Origin: Micropterix aruncella
Taxonomy: Eukaryota > Arthropoda > Insecta > Lepidoptera > Micropterigidae
Assembly (NCBI GenBank): GCA_944548615.1
Contig: OX155960.1
Span: 14,092,447 to 14,156,446 of the forward strand
Direction: 5' to 3'
DNA length: 64,000 bases
The notes beneath the pieces were generated by a model. It saw only the letters and a list, made by a program, of their open reading frames with translations. It was not told the DNA's origin and did no database searches. The position numbers were made by a program, and so were the translations under genes. This document shows positions 11,215 to 22,514 of this stretch, piece by piece. The first letter of the stretch is position 1; the number at the start of each line of letters is the position of its first letter.

Positions 11215-11449
11215 AACCCTAGATTAATCATCGCCTGGGAAGCCGGCCGCGGTCTGTTTTTTTCGGTATTTTTTGAAATACCGGGAAGTATCGAGTCCAG
11301 CTTTAGCGCCAACTTAGTGCAGCCGGCGACCCAGCTGACGCGCGTTGAACTAAAACTTTTCGTTTCGGTCAACTAAACATTTCGTTCGCCTCCCAGGCGA
11401 TCTTGATTTGGTCTGTAGTAGAAAATATGATGATTAGGATAGTTTTTAA
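11215..11449. repeat. Inverted-repeat segment bounded by TTAA
   Basis: ATCGCCTGGGA (11,230-11,240) has a perfect inverted partner, TCCCAGGCGAT, at 11,391-11,401. The outer left flank reads TTAA-CCCTAGA, which is how piggyBac-type elements start, and a TTAA also lies at 11,446. The right end does not mirror CCCTAGA, so a piggyBac-derived miniature element is only a possibility. The interior is GC-rich, with AATTTTTT/GGTATTTTTTGAAATACC hairpin character. Confidence 0.3.
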
Positions 11450-11713
11450 TGATGCGCCTTATAGTTCCTACATTATGTTATCATGTTGATACCAAAATTT
11501 GATTACTAAATTTAAAAAATAAGTAAAGGTTGAATTTCTAAAATAGGTAATGTGTCATGTTAGATTTAGGGCTGATTCTGAGACTGAATTAGAGGTTTTA
11601 TGATAACTGTGTTATTACTTAGAAGAGGTAGAGGCTTGCGTGTTATTACCATGTAAGTTTTAAAAGTTTTAATAAAATATTAGTAGATTTTTTGTTTTAT
11701 CCCAAAAAGTAGC

Positions 11714-11747
11714 CTTTTTTAGCCTTAGTATTCTAAGGCTAAAAAAG
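11714..11747. repeat. Perfect 15-bp hairpin
   Basis: CTTTTTTAGCCTTAG and CTAAGGCTAAAAAAG are exact reverse complements separated by TATT. No transposon around it was identified. Confidence 0.6.
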
Positions 11748-11749
11748 AG

Positions 11750-12234
11750 GTTTCCGGCCGCTTTCTCATATATCACCCGGATTTAATTCTGCTTTTTATG
11801 CAAAATGCAGCAAGTTTCCCCTTTTTAAAATTCGGTTCAAAGCGCCAACACACACCTGCGTTGTTTAGGTTAATTCCTCCTGCTGTTCTCTCCGGCGTTT
11901 TTGCGCTGCTTTCGCTATCTGGGTCAACGGTCAACTTTCATTCACAGCGCTATTAACCGGCGGTCGCTGCTCGCTCCGCTCTTTCCTATGTACATATTGT
12001 AAATTCTAGTTTTCCATTTGTGTGGGCCGCCTTGTACTGGACACACGTCATGCGCAGGCCACCAGTGCACTCCGCAAATCCTCTCATATAAGCCCTCGGA
12101 CGCTTTTTCATTTTCACTCCCTGCGAATATTAGGTCAGGGAAATATGTAGATACCAGTACTGTAGTAATTCCCCGCGCTTTTATGGATGGGCATGGATTA
12201 CAGTAGACATGTAAGCTCTGACTGGGGATCACAT
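11750..12234. other. Unrecognised, moderately GC-rich stretch
   Basis: A 96-residue minus-strand frame (12,232-11,942) is open and non-repetitive but matches no family I know. It may be part of an unrecognised transposon untranslated region. No splice-flanked coding exon could be argued. Confidence 0.25.
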
Positions 12235-12304
12235 ATATATGGTTTTCGAATAAGTGCGGGTTGATGTTGACAGTCTGTGGCAGCTATGTTCATTATTCAG
12301 TCAC

Positions 12305-13740
12305 TGACGCTAAATCTTTTTTATTTATTTATTTTATTTATTTAAGAATTAATTACTATAAAACATTGATTTGCTTAGAAAAATAACAGAAACCGAATGG
12401 CAAAACCTTAACCTTTTGCTTATTTGATTCTGTCACCCAACTGGGACTAGCCCGTTCTAGGGTGGACAGGCCTCTAATATTACAATCAAGTTTGCTTGAT
12501 TGCTTGATTGCTTACAGATGTACAAGTTTTAGTAAAAAGCTAATAACACTTAATTGCCCTAAAATTTTGGTCTTCAAAAAAAGAAGAAGTAAAAATAATA
12601 ATATTAATAATAAAACATGTTAAAAGATAATATAATAAATAAAATGCAATTCCATTATATAATCGGCAATAATATAAAATTCGATTAAATAATATAACTA
12701 AAATTATATGTGAGAAAAAAAAAGTAACAGTCATTAATATTTAATATATGTTAAGTAATAAAGGATTCAATAAGAAAATATCTAGTCAAAAAAAGTACAA
12801 TTCATTGTTAAAATAATATATAACAACAAAGTCAAATAATTTTTGGTAGCTAGTTCAATGTTAAAATATATTGAACATACATGTTTAAAAATATGTTTAA
12901 ATTTGTGCACCTAAGTTTTATTAAACTATTATTTATAACATTTGATGCATGGTTAGGCTGTCATGATTCGATAACCATTTCTTTAATTTATTTTTGAATT
13001 CCCTTAATGTCAAATTCATTTTTATTTTCATATTGATCAGATTGTAAAATCTCGGCGCAATGAAAAAGTAATGTCTTTGTCCAAATGTTGTTTTCATTCT
13101 GGGTATAATAAGGCTATTTTGTATAACTTGTCTCGTTGGTCTTCGGTTCTGAATTATTCCTAGATTTGAGTTATTGTCCAAAAATAGCCTTAAGAGGGAA
13201 GTTTTTAGAAAAAGTTGCCTACAATCAAGGACATTAGCTTCTTTATAAAGTTCATTAGTATGATGGCGATATGGTCTACTTAAAAAAAAAATAATATAAA
13301 TTTCTGCGCAACTTGCAATGGCTCTAGCAGGGTTTTACCACATCCACCCCATCCAATTATGCCGTAAGTAATAAGCGATTCACATAAAGCATAATAAACA
13401 GTTTTTAGTCTTTTGGAATCCAGAATATTCCTCAGTTCTTTGAAAACATATCCAAGGATTTGCACCTTCGTAGCCACGTTATGTATATGAGAGTCCCAAC
13501 GGAGAAAGCAATCTAGAGTGATGCCTAGATATTTCCAAGATATTTATCTTTGTAGAGGCTGTCAGTTACAAGACTCTACGCTATCGCATTCGTGTACTAC
13601 AATAGTTTTATTAGTAGTGGGTTGACCTCTGGTGTTTATACTAAATGGCATGTATTTGGTTTTGCCAACATTAAGCGTCAACATAAAGTTCACCAAGGCA
13701 TGTTACTCGATTGAGCAGCGAGTTAACTTTATTATCGAAA
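12305..13740 (-). pseudogene. LINE ORF2 C-terminal part with 3' UTR
   Basis: Reading the minus strand from about 13,725, pieces of one non-LTR reverse transcriptase C-terminus appear. First come LNVGKTKYMPF and KYLGITLD, then KELRNILDSKRLKTVYYALCES with ITYGIIGWGG (13,477-13,280), then FGQRHYFFIAPRFYNL and LREFKNKLKKWL (13,181-12,933). These are the thumb-to-C-terminus landmarks of Jockey/CR1-like ORF2 proteins. Frames are broken between the pieces. A 600-base AT-rich 3' UTR ends in an AAATAAAT microsatellite at about 12,310-12,345. The palm motif FADD is absent, so the copy is 5'-truncated and decayed. Confidence 0.6.
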
Positions 13741-14645
13741 TAAGTGTTCGTTATTGCATGGTTATCTCTCGCAATTAATTTTTAGAATTAATTTATGAAT
13801 ATGCTAGCATATCCAAAGTGAGGTGAAATCGCGAAACCAAATAGACCCAGAAGGTCTGTATCTGGTCTGTATATGTGCTGTATCTGTGCATTATGTTTGT
13901 TGTCGCGCGAACTAACGCAATTAATTTTAATTTTCAACGATTTTTTTAATCTAACAAAATGGTTAGTCTATGCTACAAGTTTTTAGTGATCAGTGTGATA
14001 ACATAACAATTAAATAGGTAAGTATTATTTACCAAAGCATTTCGGCTTGTAAAGATACATCAATTTATCAAATATTCAGTATCCTTCTCAATTTAGCCAG
14101 GTGGGTAATTACTTGACTAAGAAGCATGTCTTCCGGGACAATTAAAATGGAACCTTTCTCTTGCTCGGGCTGAGATTAATGAGAACCAGTAGATCCCTCG
14201 TGTAATATTAAAGGAGGCTTAATATCCACGAAGGAGTTTCAAGTGGAGCCGACTCTGCTTTAGCGGTAAAAAAAAGAAATTAAAAATTAATTGTAGAGGC
14301 TCAACCGACAGAGCGAAGGATTAGAAGTGAGTGGGATTTTGAGATGTTTGCTCGATGAGTAACTAAGCAAGTTAAGCAAGTCATTTTTATGGAGAGTCGT
14401 CTCCTAAAAGCTAGCCGGCGATTCTAGTACGGAGCCAATTTTCTTTTTCAAATATTTTTCAGGAGCCTTAGAGACGAATCTAATTTACCTTTAAATATTA
14501 TATCTAGAGTGTACAAATCCATAATATTGGATTTTTACCCATGAAGTTGCTGTTCTATAAAAGAAATTTAGGGCGAAAAATTTTGTATGTCAAATATATA
14601 TTTAATTATTATAATTATTGACCCCTATTATCTATGCAGATTTGT
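13741..14645. other. Unrecognised AT-rich stretch
   Basis: No supported gene or element. Some polyadenylation-like strings and short T-runs only. Confidence 0.3.
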
Positions 14646-15240
14646 TATTTTAATAAGAGTTGCTTAATTCCTCTACTGTAAAACCTTCGTGGTCAGGAAT
14701 CAATCAATGCTTTAAAGGCGTGTTTCACCGACTTCTCAAAGTTGTTTTGTTTTTCTTGTAAAAAGTTATATAAATTGAGAAAAAAATGTAATTCTATTGG
14801 AGCAACGTCTAGCACTTACGGTGGGTGATTAGGAGTCTCCAGCCGCAACTACTGAAGCTTTGCGACTGTTTGCAGTGAGATATGTGGTTATACGTTGTCA
14901 TGCAGAAGCAGTGGCGATGAGCAATTGACCAGGCTCGGCTTTCCATCACGAGCTTCTCCATCATTGTTTGCAGTTTTTAACAGTACACATTTACAGTAAC
15001 TGTATAGCCACACTGCCAGAAGGCGTAATAGAAAACACCGGTACAGGATCTCATATTTGAAAATAATACAAATTTTCAACTTTACAGCCGATCCTTGAAA
15101 AAGAATAACATGGCCTTGAACTAAGATTTATTTGAATTTGAAATTCCAACTCAAACCTAATTTACTCAAGTTCAAATTGGCCTGTATAAAAAAACAGCAA
15201 TTACGTAGGTAAGGACCCAATAACTGACTTAAAAAAGTAG
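14646..15240 (-). pseudogene. Mariner transposase remnant, copy 2
   Basis: The minus strand encodes KTANNDGEARDGKPSLVNC and then LLLHDNV, followed after a stop by PHIS and a KLQ-LRLETPNHPP block. These are the landmarks of the mariner D,D34D transposase. LLLHDN carries the second catalytic aspartate, and the HPP...LDVAPIE stretch stands where HPPYSPDLAPSD carries the third. At the latter the aspartate is spoiled and a stop replaces tyrosine. At least three nonsense codons make it non-functional. The flanks share TTACGTAGGTAAG with copy 1 near 6,960, probably part of the same element. Confidence 0.65.
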
Positions 15241-15289
15241 AATAATGCAAAGTACTATATAAGTAAGACAAAGCAAAACAAAGTACTTT

Positions 15290-15600
15290 ATAAGTAAGTA
15301 CCTATACATTTACCACGAAGCCAGCAACACCGAACTACAATAGCATCTGCAGGTCTGAATTATGCCGTTCCCCGAGTTAATTCTTCATTTGCCCAAAGAC
15401 AATTCAACTATATATCACCTAAAATATTCAACCGTCTTGATGACAAAATAAAGGAAATAGAAAATAGTATTTTATTCAAAAAAAAATATTCAAAAATGGC
15501 TTCTTGACGACATAGGTCGTTCAAGGACAGAGAAGGAACTTCTACAAGTCATGTCTTAAAAAAAATATATTTCTGCATAACTTTACTATTATACTATATA
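15290..15600 (+). pseudogene. LINE ORF2 C-terminal fragment
   Basis: A plus-strand frame reads VPRVNSSFAQRQFNYISPKI and then FNRLDDKIKEIENSILFKKK. This is the FGQRxFxYxAPxxYNxLPxxIK...LFKxKLK pattern at the end of Jockey/CR1-like reverse transcriptases. It parallels the 12.9-kb fragment in a diverged form. The downstream AT-rich sequence with a TG microsatellite (about 15,690-15,720) may be its 3' UTR. 5'-truncated and inactive. Confidence 0.5.
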
Positions 15601-16019
15601 TTATTAAACAAAATGTACTATATTGTAATATAATGCAAAAGAATAATACTATAATATATTTAGATCGTTACATTTATATATTTGTGTATGCATGTATATG
15701 TATGTGTGTGTGTGTAATGTATCTATATGAGTACCTGCGTCAGTTAGGCTTCTCCATCTAAGTCAGAAAATAAGTCGTATGCCCAGATACAGGCTATATT
15801 TGGCCTGGTTGGGTATCCGCTGAGCATGGTCATGTGAATGTGGGCCGTTGTTTCTTCGCACCAATACTTGGTATGACCATTTTTATGTGTTTTATAATTA
15901 TGTTTGAAACAAATAAATAAAAAAATAAAAGGTATGATAAATATGAGATAGAGGAGAGGTTGAATGAAAGCTACCAAAGGGGTATAAAAAATTATATCTC
16001 AGTAGGTAGGGAATTATGA

Positions 16020-17215
16020 AGATTTATAACCCTCTTCACTGGCCTGTCTACGGGTAGAGAACGGTTTCGTGCAACTCGGGCCATACGATCCACCGTGTTC
16101 TCGGGTCTATCCAACTCACGATTCAGCTCCTATTCAGTAGCCTCCTTGTGTGGAAAACTACCCCGGGAAGGACTCTCGCGTACCAGGCCTAACGGTTTGT
16201 GGATCGATTTTCCATGGAGATCGCCTCCCGGCGCTGCTGGACGGTTTGCGCCCTGTGCGGTGACAGCCAATCGGTATATGCACTCTGATTAATTACTGAA
16301 GGAGTCGGGAGACTATTTAAATTTATTTATTTATTTTATTTACGTATCTGTAGTTTCAAATGCATGAGCACAACAGAAAATGAATTGACAATTAAGAAAA
16401 TGCCGTTGTATGCTTTCAAAGTTATATACACATCTGTCTGAGTCCAGGTTACATAGCGCATACATTAAACGCAAATGTTTATCTTTCTATTATGCTAAGC
16501 AAAGTGCAGCCGATCCCGCCTTGCTAGGCACCCCTGTATTAAGGCTAGCTCACTTCGGCAATCCCACTAGAGTGCCACGGTTATGTCAAAGAAAAAATAG
16601 AATTACATTTTTTTAATGTTATTTATCTTTTATTTTATAATCCTTATTTTATTTTTTTTCCCTTGTTTTCAGTATTTTAACCAATTATCTAAACCGCATG
16701 CTAAAATCTACAAACGCGAATCCCCTCTTTTGCCGTATAGAGGTGACTATCGCATCACATTCATACGAGCTCCGCCCAAATATACTGTTTCCTAAGTAGC
16801 AGGGGTGGATATTAACCTGTCGTCAACCACTCTTGGGATGTCCAATTTGCTACCTGATCCTGAATTAAGAGCCGGCCAAAAAATGCCAATGCTCGTCGAT
16901 AGGTTCAAACTGAATCACCGCTGAATATACGGCAGGTAGAGGCCGCGCAAGCGGCTTTGGAACCGTAACCAGTTGAGAGGGCGGAGGTTACCTGTAGGTT
17001 AATTCCGGGCTGAGATATCCTGCTAAAACTGGTAGCCAGGGGGTGAGATGGCCCGCTAGGGTCGAACAACCTTCATAGTGCATCGCCGTTTGCTGGACGG
17101 TAGTTTTAAACCGTCCTAAAGTCTTCTACGCTCACCCCACGGGAAATAGAACGATCAATATCGTTAAAACTTCCTGAGGTGACGGGTTCGCCTGTTGTAG
17201 TTGACACCCCTGTAG
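16020..17215 (-). repeat. Dispersed repeat family GTCGACTAC, copy 3, interrupted
   Basis: Reverse complement of the family. Its start lies at about 17,205, where CCTGAGGTGACGGGTTCGCC and a following GTAGTTGAC mirror GTCGACTAC...CCCGTCACCTCAGG of the other copies. The segment then carries GAGCGTAGAAGACTTTAGGACGG. At its far end GCACTCTGATTAATTACTGAAGGAGTCGGGAG corresponds to the AGTGCACAGTC/CCCCCGACTGTTAGTCAGAGTGC region of copy 2. Bases from about 16,316 to 16,700 look like a separate retroelement insertion. Confidence 0.45.
16316..16700 (-). mobile_element. Retroelement 3' end inserted in the repeat
   Basis: Begins on the plus strand with AAATTTATTTATTTATTTTATTTACG, the reverse of an AAATAAAT tail, so the element points left. 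The GTATTAAGGCTAGCTCACTTCGGCAATCCCAC block is unlike the surrounding repeat. No coding sequence was found, and the right boundary is a guess. Confidence 0.3.
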
Positions 17216-17779
17216 CCTGTCTACAAAAATACTTGTCCGATGGCACATACAATAATAGGTGCGATCTCTTGGCAATGTAATTTATCAGTACTTACAAACG
17301 AGTACGAATGATCCAATCAGAATATGTCTAATGAAAGTATAGGTTCAATAATAATTTTATATTTTATATAGCCGAAAGAATATTTTATTTGTTATTAGTA
17401 AAATTCGTTAATTTAAAGTTTGTTTTATTGCCTAATTCTTACTTAAACCTGTGAGGTCGACATGCAGCATTTTCCGCGAATAGAGCATAATTCTAGTCGT
17501 AAAATCTCCTTTATATTATTTTATAATTCTCGCACAGTAATTAAGTTGACTAAGAACGATTGTTGTAAAGTCCCATATTAAAAAATAAGTTAGTCAAGGC
17601 GGGATCAGAAGTCAGTCGTATCCGATCTGTAAGTGTTTCGTATGCAAACATCAAAATCACCGATTCCTTCTTCAGCATTAGGGCCATTATTGGGTTCCTG
17701 TCAATCCGCCCATTAATTTGATTGCAGTTGTCTTCGATTCTGGCCTCATTTTAGTTTCGCATATACCCACGTCATTGTG
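17216..17779. other. Unrecognised stretch
   Basis: AT-rich with no gene-like frame. A short TTAATTTGATTGCAGTTG acceptor-like string near 17,715 is not linked to any exon. Confidence 0.25.
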
Positions 17780-18192
17780 TTACCTTCCCTGGCCAACCAC
17801 CGGCCTGGATGGAAGGTATTTTAAACACGCAATTTATTTTTAGAGATGAAGGCGGGAATATTTATGTTGATCCCCCCTGAGACGATTAAGTCTGTCTGTG
17901 TGTATATCTGTCCTTCTGTATATCTGTGTGTATGTATTCCTCCACGATAGCGCCTAAATTCATAATCCGATTGAGTTGAAATTTGGCATGAATGGATTAT
18001 TTCGTCATGAGGCAAGAGTTGACAAGATTGTGGTTGAAATCCGTCCACCAGGGGCACACTAGTCATATTTCAATTTCGAAATATTGGACTTAGAGATTTG
18101 AAATTAGGTACACAAACGCCTTGTTGGGCTGTTTTCTCAGTAAGACCTACAGAAGTGCGTTCACAATACTTTCCCCCTGTCGGGGAAGTAAT
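17780..18192 (+). repeat. Short dispersed repeat with CACGATAGCGCC core, fuller copy
   Basis: The copy begins with TTACCTTCCCTGG...GGATGGAAGGTA and ends with ACTTTCCCCCTGTCGGGGAAGTAA. The two ends therefore form an imperfect terminal inverted repeat (TTACCTTCCC against TTACTTCCCC). Inside are GAGACGATTAAGTCTGTCTG, a GTATATCTG microsatellite, CCACGATAGCGCC and AATCCGATTGAGTTGAAATTTGG. It is homologous to 1-378 in opposite orientation. A small non-autonomous DNA transposon is plausible. Confidence 0.45.
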
Positions 18193-18197
18193 ATGTC

Positions 18198-18605
18198 ACC
18201 TGGAATCCTCAATACAAAACATATATTTCCCGAATTGAGGCAATTCAAAAACGGATGACGAAGCGTTTAAATTTGTTATATTTTGTAAAACCATCTTCGT
18301 ACACAGAGTCGCTTCGGTTTCATAAGATGATGTCATTAGAAAAGCGCCGAAGAATGACCGACGCAGTATATCTGCATAAGCTAATTAACAATCTTGTTGA
18401 TGCTAGTCTAATCTTGGAGCAGATAATTTTTTTCCTCGACCAGCTCGCTCTCAGCGTTCTTTTCAACTGCCAATTGTCAATTCTAACTATGCACAAAATG
18501 CTTTTCTTTATAGAGCTTGTCATCATTACAACTCTGTGTTTATGGATGTTGATATATTTGCCAAAACCCCAGATACATTTAAAAATTTAATTATGAATAA
18601 ATTAC
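18198..18605 (+). pseudogene. LINE ORF2 C-terminal fragment
   Basis: The plus-strand translation reads PQYKTYISRIEAIQKRMTKR, then a YTESLRFHKMMSLEKRRRMT-like block, DAVYLHKLINNLVD, and later a FAKTP-type ending. This follows the order seen after the thumb of Jockey-type reverse transcriptases: the region where IE.VQKRF is followed by a YExRLxxLxLxSLExRR block, then a Y-hydrophobic-KIINGxxD block. A one-base slip near 18,430 breaks the frame. It lies directly after the repeat at 17,780-18,192. Confidence 0.5.
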
Positions 18606-19112
18606 AATTTAATTAAGTAATCTGTTTATTATGAAAATAGTTATTCTCCTCTTATCTTTGTATTTACATAAATTATTCCTTTTGTCTATTTTTCCTTTTC
18701 ATAAAATGTGACATTACATAATTATATATTTCATTTTCTTATTACTATCTATTTAATAATAAATTAATTTATTACCATATTAATATACATGTTTATGAAT
18801 CTATTTACTGTTTTTTCTGCTCTATTTACTTTATATTTACTCTTTTAATACTTTGGACTGTTTAGTAACTTACCAATTACTTTTCAGAATATTTTCTGTT
18901 TGTTTAAAAAACCCTAATAATTTCACATTTCACTTTAAAAAATGCCTGTATATTTTAAACGTTTCTTTTATGTAGAATAATGCACTATATGGCTATTTAA
19001 TCGGTGGAAACATATAAATGGTGTATGTTTGTTATATTTTAAGTAAATATGTTTTTTGTACTGTCTGTTTCCTGAATAAAATAAAATGAAATAAAATAAA
19101 TAAAATATCCTC
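18606..19112 (+). mobile_element. 3' UTR and AATAAAATAAA tail of the 18.2-kb LINE
   Basis: Extremely AT-rich, without frames, and ending in CCTGAATAAAATAAAATGAAATAAAATAAATAAA. This fits the 3' end of the LINE fragment just upstream on the same strand. Confidence 0.4.
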
Positions 19113-19857
19113 TATGCAATCGATGTTATCATTCAAATTCATAAATAATAAATTTACAGTAAAAGTCATAAAAATTTAATGTAATTCACCTCAATGCTCT
19201 CGTGTATTTCTTACATTTCAGCTTTAATAATCGCAAACATCGTCAAGTTTTCTTGAGATAAAACCTCAGGCCGCTCCTCTCACAAACGCAATGGCGACCA
19301 AGTTGAAGTGCGCGACAAACGTGTAAATTTGCCGCAGGGCGGTGCTTAGTCAAAATGGCCCCCGGGGATTTGTGTTGAGACTTAAGAAGCAACTCAACAT
19401 TTGGAAACGTGTTGCAGGGGCTTCTCTCCACCCCCCCCCCCTTGCCGCGCCCCTCATCTCTCTTTTGCGCTCTTAAAATTCTACAGAGCAATGAATAATA
19501 AAAGACGAGAGTTTTTAGGGGTTTAACGCAATTTATTCGGCATTGTGTTTTTTTTTTTTGTATTTTAATATCCCCGTGATTGCTACCTATCTCGTTTTGA
19601 GAGGTATGTCGCTGCGGAAATAACAGCTTTTAATTTATTTAGAAAATTGGCGATAACGTTTTGGTTCTGTTTCTGTGTTAGTAGGTTGAATATGCGACTT
19701 TTTAAAAAGTGCGTACTCTTTATTCCCTTCAATGCTCGTTAAATCGACAAAGTATCTTTATTGATTTTATTGATTAATAATTTTGACGATTTTATTCTTT
19801 AGAATCGATGTTATTGTAATATATATAAGTGATTTCAGTATTCAGTCTGCTATACAA
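19113..19857. other. Unrecognised stretch with poly-C run
   Basis: A run of 13 C at 19,430-19,441 lies in a GC-richer patch (19,260-19,480). An 82-residue frame across it is not convincing. Confidence 0.3.
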
Positions 19858-20200
19858 CTTCAATTCAAATTCTTTATTTTATAAAAAATTATAATAACAG
19901 TTACAAACAAATTAAACCTTTACTAACTGGATCGAACGAGACGTCCGCACTAAGGTAGGCTCAGATTCGTATAATTAAGTACTGCCTAATGCTAAATAAA
20001 AAAATACCTTGAAGAATACCGTGAAAAATAAAATCAAGTAAACTGAAATTTTAGTCAAAAATAAAATTTTAAATAATCTTAAAAGATATGTGATAATAAT
20101 AACATAAAGAACAAAAAGCATCCCAATCATAAATATATGGTAGTTGAATAATAATGTGTTAGGAATGGTAAGTTAGCTAGGAACAAAACAAATTAGTTTT
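19858..20200 (-). mobile_element. LINE-like 3' end on the minus strand
   Basis: Starts on the plus strand with CAATTCAAATTCTTTATTTTATAAAAAATT, comparable to the CAATTCATTTATTTCAAAAATC 3' end of the LINE at 30,485. This suggests a 5'-truncated relative with no coding part left. Confidence 0.35.
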
Positions 20201-20247
20201 TCAGTTTCTTTCCTTCCCTGGGTGATCAATCTGTGTTTTAGTCTTTT

Positions 20248-20858
20248 AAGCTATTGCATAGCTTTTATCGCGGGCCTAGGCCAGCGCGGCGACCGAATGA
20301 AGAAATTTCTTAACGAAAATTAATGATTTTCAACTGATAATTTCGTCTAAACGAGTACTGCTTACGATTCGAAAAAAAATATATGTTAAACAAGAACATT
20401 TTCCTAATAACCTTAGCTTTGAATATTTTAGATTTTGTTTATATTACATAGTGTAATTAATTTGTGAAATTAGGTCTAACCGAACACAAAAACGACTACT
20501 ACGCTAATACTATCTGGCGTATTATTATGAAACCTGCACCATTTTAAAGATAATTTAATTATCTATCTTTTTATCTACGATTTTTTTTCGAAAAATCCGT
20601 TTTTTATGCTTTATCGAATAAAAAGTTCGTGCGCGGCGCTCTATCGGAAGACGTTTAAATTATTCCGAATCATTTGCTACCGCACGCAGCCGCAAATGAT
20701 TCGGAATAATTTCAACGTTTTCCGATAGAGCGCAGTTATCTGATATCAGAAAAAATAAAATAAATAAAATAAATTTATAATTTTAATTGCATAAGTTTTT
20801 AAAAGTGCTATGCAATAGCTTTACCGCGGCAGTCCCCGAGTGCCACACGTATTTTTTT
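20248..20858 (+). mobile_element. AAGCTATTGCATAGC-family element, copy B (full length)
   Basis: The best intact copy. It starts AAGCTATTGCATAGC-TTTTATCGCGGGCC and has the internal block ACCGAATGAAGAAATTTCTTAACG. A long AT-rich body with AGGTCTAACCGAACACAAAAACGACTAC follows. Next is a central hairpin whose arms are GTTTAAATTATTCCGAATCATTTGC and GCAAATGATTCGGAATAATTTCAACG (20,660-20,725), then ATATCAG. It ends GCTATGCAATAGCTT-TACCGCGGCAGTCC...GTGCCACACGTA. No protein frame is present. It is a non-autonomous DNA transposon, likely related to the Mutator-like gene at 59.8 kb. Confidence 0.65.
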
Positions 20859-21008
20859 GTTTATATTTTTACCTTGAGTATAAATGCCGGGTATATCCAT
20901 AGTTTTATTGAACAACGACGGTGCCAAATATAGAAAATATCAATAATCAATTTGTGAAACTTTGGAATTAAAGTTACATAGACATGCCTATGTTGTATAT
21001 ACTAGTAC

Positions 21009-21252
21009 ATGCTTTCAATATAAATTCGAAGACTATCGCGGTTGTTTGACATTATAAATAGGATAGAAAACGAATTTACCGCGTGAAATTTGTAGCACCC
21101 GACGTTTCGGTGACGTTGCAGCCACCGTTGTCTAGGGTAGACACCGTTGTCTACCCTAGACAACGGTGGCTGCAACGTCACCGAAACGTCGGGTGCTACA
21201 AATTTCACGCGGTAAATTCGTTTTCTATCCTATTTATAATGCTTTCAGTATT
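21009..21252. repeat. Near-perfect palindrome with 94-bp arms
   Basis: Bases 21,050-21,143 and 21,148-21,241 are reverse complements with a 4-base centre (CCGT), by direct reading. The arms contain ACCCGACGTTTCGGTGACGT and CCACCGTTGTCTAGGGTAG. Flanking bases ATGCTTTCAATAT (21,009) and ATGCTTTCAGTAT (21,239) look like a target duplication with one mismatch. It behaves like a foldback or snap-back miniature transposon. Frames through it are artefacts. Confidence 0.8.
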
Positions 21253-21351
21253 TTAAGAGATACATTTTTTACCCCATTTGCCTATTGTATATTCAAAGTA
21301 AATCGCACTTAAAGAGTAAACTCCAGTCGCGTGTCGGAGCTGACACGCGCA

Positions 21352-21900
21352 ATTTTTTTATTAGATAATCTGAGGAATTACGATAATTCTGTGAGGGACC
21401 ACCCCTCACAAGACTCCAAATTATTCGATGTGAGGTGGTGGTATCAACTTACGAGTTATCACAGTATTTAAAGGCGGTTTTGATGAAGCAGAAGATATTT
21501 ATTGATTGAATCGATTGAATATTGCCAGTTATAACGCTTGCCGAATTAACGAGTGCAAGGATTACTTTATCGAGACGCGAGGGTTGCGCGACGGCGGTTA
21601 TGTAGGAAAGTGGATGAGGATTGTATGTGTGCTCCTAGTATCTTGTACTGGGCACGGCTCGAGTCTGTGGGATTACAGACTGATGCTTCGAGGTTCAGGG
21701 AAAATGAGGAAAGGAAACCGGATCCGTTGAGCGACCTCGTAGAGGGGTACCGGATATGCCGTCGCAACCTTGGGGGAAGGTGATCAATCGGGGACTGATA
21801 ATTTGGTTGCTTTTTGGCCTGTTTATATAGGCCGTGCAATGATGCAATTTGATGCAATTTCTAATTTGGCTTGAAGTATTTGACCAAACATACATACATA
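21352..21900. repeat. LTR-like dispersed repeat, copy 2
   Basis: TGTGAGGGACCACCCCTCACAAGACTCCAA...GATGTGAGGTGGTGGT is a hairpin block that parallels 7,428-7,480. A GATATTTATTGATTGAAT box and TTGCCAGTTATAACGC follow, paralleling 7,530-7,580. Overlapping frames on both strands at 21,506-21,922 are not conserved in copy 1. The end at 21,880-21,925 is a CATA microsatellite. A solo LTR is possible but unproven. Confidence 0.3.
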
Positions 21901-22514
21901 CAAAAAACATACATACTGACAAACATTGCAGAGTAAATAAAATCTTGTAAAAAAGAATCGTTAAACCTTAACGCTCTGCAAAACTCCTATTAAAGTCATT
22001 GACCGTAGCTTACTTTAATAGGTCGTTTTATAGGCTCTTCAATTATCTCTGCGTTATTTTTTTTATCTTTACCCATTATGAAGCTTTTTTGCCGACCACC
22101 CTTAAATCAATACTCCAGAATTCGAGCCCTATTATCGAACATGATTAGTCGCAGCCGGGCAAAAAGGCCCATGTTTTAATATATCTCTATAATGAAAAAT
22201 ATGAAACCGTTATAAAATATTCTATATTATCTATATTATCAGGTATTCAAAACAAGATTTAGGAATTTAAATGTTTACCTTTATTACAAGCTTTTATTTA
22301 CCTTGCAATGTTTGTTAGTTTGTTTGTTAAGGTCAAATCTTGCAAGCTGAATTAGAACTACTTCCTAGTAATCCTAAGAAGTTGAATGTTGGTTCAATTC
22401 CGATGACAATGCATTTTTATGGTGAGCATGATCTAATTCTACACTCAGGATCGGCTCCCGACGAGGATACCGTTCCACGGTCAACAGCACAGACACACAA
22501 TTTATACGCATTCA

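Noticed and set aside
21506..21922. Four overlapping frames on both strands
   Set aside because: They overlap each other in different frames within a dispersed repeat and are not conserved in the related copy at 7.4 kb.
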